Below, piece by piece: positions 5,959 through 8,577 of a stretch of DNA of 8,577 bases. The notes below the pieces were generated by a model. The model was not told where the DNA came from. It saw only the letters and a list, made by a program, of their open reading frames with translations, and did not search any database. The position numbers and the translations under genes were made by a program. Positions within the stretch are counted from its first letter, which is position 1, and each line of letters starts with the position of its first letter. The stretch lies in the NCBI GenBank assembly GCA_003646305.1, contig QNFJ01000087.1, positions 1 to 8,577 of the forward strand, read 5' to 3'. Origin of the DNA: Gammaproteobacteria bacterium. Lineage in GTDB: Bacteria; Pseudomonadota; Gammaproteobacteria; Methylococcales; UBA2780.

Positions 5959-6630
5959 TCAGGAAACGTTCGTCATAACCATTTCAATAACCTCATTAAC
6001 AGCCATATCTGATGAGTCAATGATGACAGCATCAGATGGTGCAGTTAGTGGCGCAACGGACCTCTCAGAATCACGTCGATCTCTTTCAATAAGCTCTCTT
6101 GTGATCTTTTCAAGATTAGCACTCATTCCCTTCTCTTTCAACTGCTTATAACGTCTATTAGCCCTTTCTTGCGCGCTAGCTGTTAAAAAGAATTTGAATT
6201 GGGCATTCTCGAAAACAACGCTCCCCATATCTCGACCATCTGCCACCAGACCTGGCTTTTGAGCGAAATTTTGCTGTTTTTCTAAAAGAGCCGCTCTAAC
6301 GCCCGGCAGAACCGCAATCTTTGACGCACGGCTCCCACAGCTTTCTGTTCCTATTAGAGCAGAAACATTACTACCATTGAGCATAACCGATAACTCGCCT
6401 GAGCCCTCTGCAAGTTCAAAGCAGAGAGTTATCTTTTTTGCTAATTGGATAAGTTGCTCTTCATCATCCAGCGCGACATCTTGTGCTGTTGCCGCCATCG
6501 CCAAACATCGATAAATTGCGCCACTATCTAAATAGTGCCAGCCTAAACGGCTGGCAACCGCACGGCTTACTGTTCCTTTGCCAACTCCACTAGGGCCATC
6601 AATCGTAATGATCGGTAGATCACGACACAT
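5959..6630 (-). CDS. cmk: Cytidylate (CMP/dCMP) kinase
   Basis: Cmk phosphorylates CMP and dCMP with ATP, recycling nucleotides from RNA and phospholipid turnover. The 223-residue protein has the P-loop IDGPSGVGKGT (10-20), the nucleotide-site stretch YLDSGAIYR (33-41), DGRDMGSVVF (131-140), RRYKQL (159-164) and RDRRDSERSVAPL (183-195). All are characteristic of the bacterial Cmk family and the length is normal. I start at ATG 6630, where AAGGA (6639-6643) is 8 bases upstream; a TTG immediately before it is in frame but less likely. The start lies inside the end of aroA, an 11-base overlap that suggests translational coupling. The order aroA-cmk-rpsA is conserved in gammaproteobacteria. Confidence 0.97.
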   Translation of the reverse strand: MCRDLPIITIDGPSGVGKGTVSRAVASRLGWHYLDSGAIYRCLAMAATAQDVALDDEEQLIQLAKKITLCFELAEGSGELSVMLNGSNVSALIGTESCGSRASKIAVLPGVRAALLEKQQNFAQKPGLVADGRDMGSVVFENAQFKFFLTASAQERANRRYKQLKEKGMSANLEKITRELIERDRRDSERSVAPLTAPSDAVIIDSSDMAVNEVIEMVMTNVS

Positions 6631-7939
6631 CAATTGAGTCCTTTATCTCCAGTCCCAATGAGGAGGCCAGACTAAGGAACTCCGGAAAAGAGGTGTTCAC
6701 ATTTTCACAGTCATTGATCTTGATCTCACCCGTCGCACGAAGTGCCGCAATAGAGAACGCCATTGCAATACGGTGGTCACCATGTGAGTCAACTTCTCCG
6801 CCGGAAAGACTGCCCCCCTGAATCACCATCCCATCATCTGTCGCAGTGGCATTGATACCAAGCTTCACCAAACCATCGGCCATCGCCTGGATCCGATCAC
6901 TTTCTTTAACGCGCAATTCCTCCGCTCCCGTCAAAACTGTTTGCCCTTTTGCACAAGCTGCCGCAACAAACAACACAGGAAATTCATCAATCGCGAGTGG
7001 TACAAGGCTTTCTGGTATATCAATTCCTTTCAATTCAGCTGACTTGATGCGAATATCTGCAACGGGCTCGCCGCCCACAATTTGCTCATTAGAGAGGGTG
7101 ATGTTTCCACCCATTAATCTCAGAATATCGATGATGCCGGTGCGTGTTGGGTTAATGCCGACATGCTTCAATAAAACATCAGAATCTTGCGCAATTGAAG
7201 CACCGACCATAAAGAAAGCTGCCGAAGAAATATCGGCTGGCACATCAATCTCCGTCCCTTTAAGTTTGCCGCCACCACTTAAACAAACCCGCCTCCCTTC
7301 TCGCTTAACAGAGTAGCCAAATCCTTCAAGCATTCTTTCTGTGTGATCACGCGTCGGCGCAGGCTCGACAACACACGTTTCACCTTCCGCATACAAACCC
7401 GCCAGCAATAGACATGACTTGACCTGAGCCGATGCCATCGGCATTTCGTAACTGATACCTTTTAATATAGGCATATCCTCAATAAATAGAGGAGAGGTAC
7501 CCTGTTCAGACGTACCAATAACTGCACCCATTAGAGCTAGCGGGTCTGTTACCCTGCTCATCGGACGCTTTGAAAGTGACTCATCCCCCGTTAGGACAGA
7601 GCTAAAATTCTGCCCGGCCAAAAGACCCGACAAAAGCCGCATTGAAGTACCCGAATTACCTAAATAAAGCGGCTCTTTCGCACCCTTTAAGCCTCGCTTT
7701 CCGACACCGTAAATGGTCAATTCACCACTATCAGAGCGCTCAATTTTTACACCCATCGCTCTAAATGCAGCCAGCGTTGCTAAAGCATCCTCGGCCTCTA
7801 GAAACCCCCTGACTTTTGTCACCCCTTCAGCGATCGCGCCCAACATGATCGAGCGGTGAGAAATGGACTTATCACCAGGAACTCTAATAGCACCGTTAAG
7901 TGCACCGCCTGGTGCGACAGAAAAACCTTCGTTTGTCAT
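6620..7939 (-). CDS. aroA: 3-phosphoshikimate 1-carboxyvinyltransferase (EPSP synthase), class II-type
   Basis: AroA condenses shikimate 3-phosphate with phosphoenolpyruvate, the sixth step of the shikimate pathway to aromatic amino acids. The 439-residue protein has VPGDKSISHRS (20-30), LGNSGTSMRLL (93-103), SAQVKSCLLLAGL (170-182), RDHTERMLEGFG (197-208), NPTRTG (263-268), DEFPVLFVAAA (318-328), LRVKESDRI (342-350) and HGDHRIAMAF (386-395). GDKS, SAQxK, RxHTE and NxTR are the signature set of class II EPSP synthases such as those of Agrobacterium and Bacillus, and differ from the GSKS-type enteric class I enzyme. A glycine is kept at the position of E. coli Gly96. The ATG at 7939 has AGG 6 bases upstream. 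The gene follows the tyrA stop by 16 bases. Confidence 0.97.
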   Translation of the reverse strand: MTNEGFSVAPGGALNGAIRVPGDKSISHRSIMLGAIAEGVTKVRGFLEAEDALATLAAFRAMGVKIERSDSGELTIYGVGKRGLKGAKEPLYLGNSGTSMRLLSGLLAGQNFSSVLTGDESLSKRPMSRVTDPLALMGAVIGTSEQGTSPLFIEDMPILKGISYEMPMASAQVKSCLLLAGLYAEGETCVVEPAPTRDHTERMLEGFGYSVKREGRRVCLSGGGKLKGTEIDVPADISSAAFFMVGASIAQDSDVLLKHVGINPTRTGIIDILRLMGGNITLSNEQIVGGEPVADIRIKSAELKGIDIPESLVPLAIDEFPVLFVAAACAKGQTVLTGAEELRVKESDRIQAMADGLVKLGINATATDDGMVIQGGSLSGGEVDSHGDHRIAMAFSIAALRATGEIKINDCENVNTSFPEFLSLASSLGLEIKDSIDVS

Positions 7940-7955
7940 GGAAAACCTGTATTTT

Positions 7956-8577
7956 TTATTGATTATCAGACTGATCTAGAAATTGCTGCCGTGTCTGCTT
8001 TGCCCGTTTAAACAGCGTCAACAGATCACCCTGCTTCTGCGCTTTCAACATTTCTGAAACTTTCATCAACTCCGATGAAAATTGATCCAATAGAGGGATG
8101 ATCTCCTGATCATTTGCTTCGCATATATCCGCCCACATTCGCGGATCACTTGATGCGATGCGGGTAAAATCTCGAAACCCCCCCGCTGCATATTTTAAAA
8201 CCTCTCTCTGCTCATTTTTCTGACCAAGCAGATCAACGAGTGCATAGGCTAGAAGATGCGGTAAATGGCTGGTTTCCGCCAGAACCCTATCATGGTGAGC
8301 TGGCGTCATTATAGAAACTTCTGCTTCTACTTTTTGCCAGACTTTTTGCACCTTTTCCAGAGCCCATTCATCGCTCTTTTCTAATGGCGTTAAAATAACC
8401 TGCTTCTCTCGAAAAAGATCCACTCGGGAAGCTAATACACCACTATTTTCCGCACCAGCTATCGGATGACCCGGAATGAAATTGCTTGGCACTTCACCAA
8501 AAACCTCCGCTAATGATTCGACAACACTCTGCTTCGTGCTTCCTGCATCCGTGTAAACCGCATCACTAGACCAAACC
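7956..8577 (-). CDS. tyrA: Prephenate dehydrogenase, 5' end cut off by window edge
   Basis: This enzyme oxidatively decarboxylates prephenate to 4-hydroxyphenylpyruvate in tyrosine synthesis, with NAD(P). The open frame runs uninterrupted to the right edge (about 207 residues), so the N-terminal dinucleotide-binding GxGLIG motif is outside the window. An internal GTG near 8492 is not the start, because TDAGSTKQSV and the helix before it lie upstream of it in frame. Visible motifs are TDAGSTKQSV, PGHPIAGAENSG (substrate and active-site serine region), AHHDRVLAETSHLPH (with the catalytic histidine) and GGFRDFTRIASSDPRMW (arginine binding the prephenate carboxylate). There is no fused EPSP synthase domain: the protein stops 16 bases before aroA. 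No ACT domain follows the catalytic part. In some gammaproteobacteria cyclohexadienyl dehydrogenases of this type also accept arogenate; specificity cannot be read here. Confidence 0.96.
   Translation of the reverse strand, partial: VWSSDAVYTDAGSTKQSVVESLAEVFGEVPSNFIPGHPIAGAENSGVLASRVDLFREKQVILTPLEKSDEWALEKVQKVWQKVEAEVSIMTPAHHDRVLAETSHLPHLLAYALVDLLGQKNEQREVLKYAAGGFRDFTRIASSDPRMWADICEANDQEIIPLLDQFSSELMKVSEMLKAQKQGDLLTLFKRAKQTRQQFLDQSDNQ

Overview
The window looks like ordinary chromosome from a gammaproteobacterium. The minus-strand order tyrA, aroA, cmk, rpsA, ihfB, lapA, lapB is a conserved gammaproteobacterial arrangement. The moderate base composition (judged by eye, not computed), the unfused tyrA and aroA genes and the class II-type AroA suggest a marine Oceanospirillales-like relative rather than a Pseudomonas or an enteric. 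That placement is an inference, not a measurement.

Right two thirds (about 2256-8577, all minus strand): the tail of prephenate dehydrogenase (tyrosine synthesis) runs into EPSP synthase (shikimate pathway), which overlaps CMP kinase by 11 bases. A leader with a terminator-like hairpin and a second inverted repeat follows, then ribosomal protein S1. A GC-rich perfect hairpin separates S1 from the IHF beta subunit. After a 105-base gap with a candidate promoter come lapA and lapB, one base apart, which act at the inner membrane in lipopolysaccharide homeostasis.

Left third (1-2006): a cobalamin nucleotide-loop module. cobU and a truncated cobT lie on the minus strand one base apart, and bluB is divergent from them across a 107-base spacer. 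BluB makes 5,6-dimethylbenzimidazole from FMNH2 and oxygen, CobT activates it to alpha-ribazole phosphate, and CobU activates adenosylcobinamide. Their products are joined by CobS, which is not in the window.

Between bluB and lapB (2007-2255) there is no intact gene. It holds what I read as the decayed remnant of a hotdog-fold acyl-CoA thioesterase, on the plus strand. Two recognisable family blocks lie in different frames and abut where roughly 35-45 residues would be expected, and the C-terminus is gone. This is the least expected feature of the window. I found no mobile elements, CRISPR arrays, tRNA or rRNA, and no evidence of a novel defence or biosynthetic system. The remaining points of interest are regulatory structures and start-site choices.
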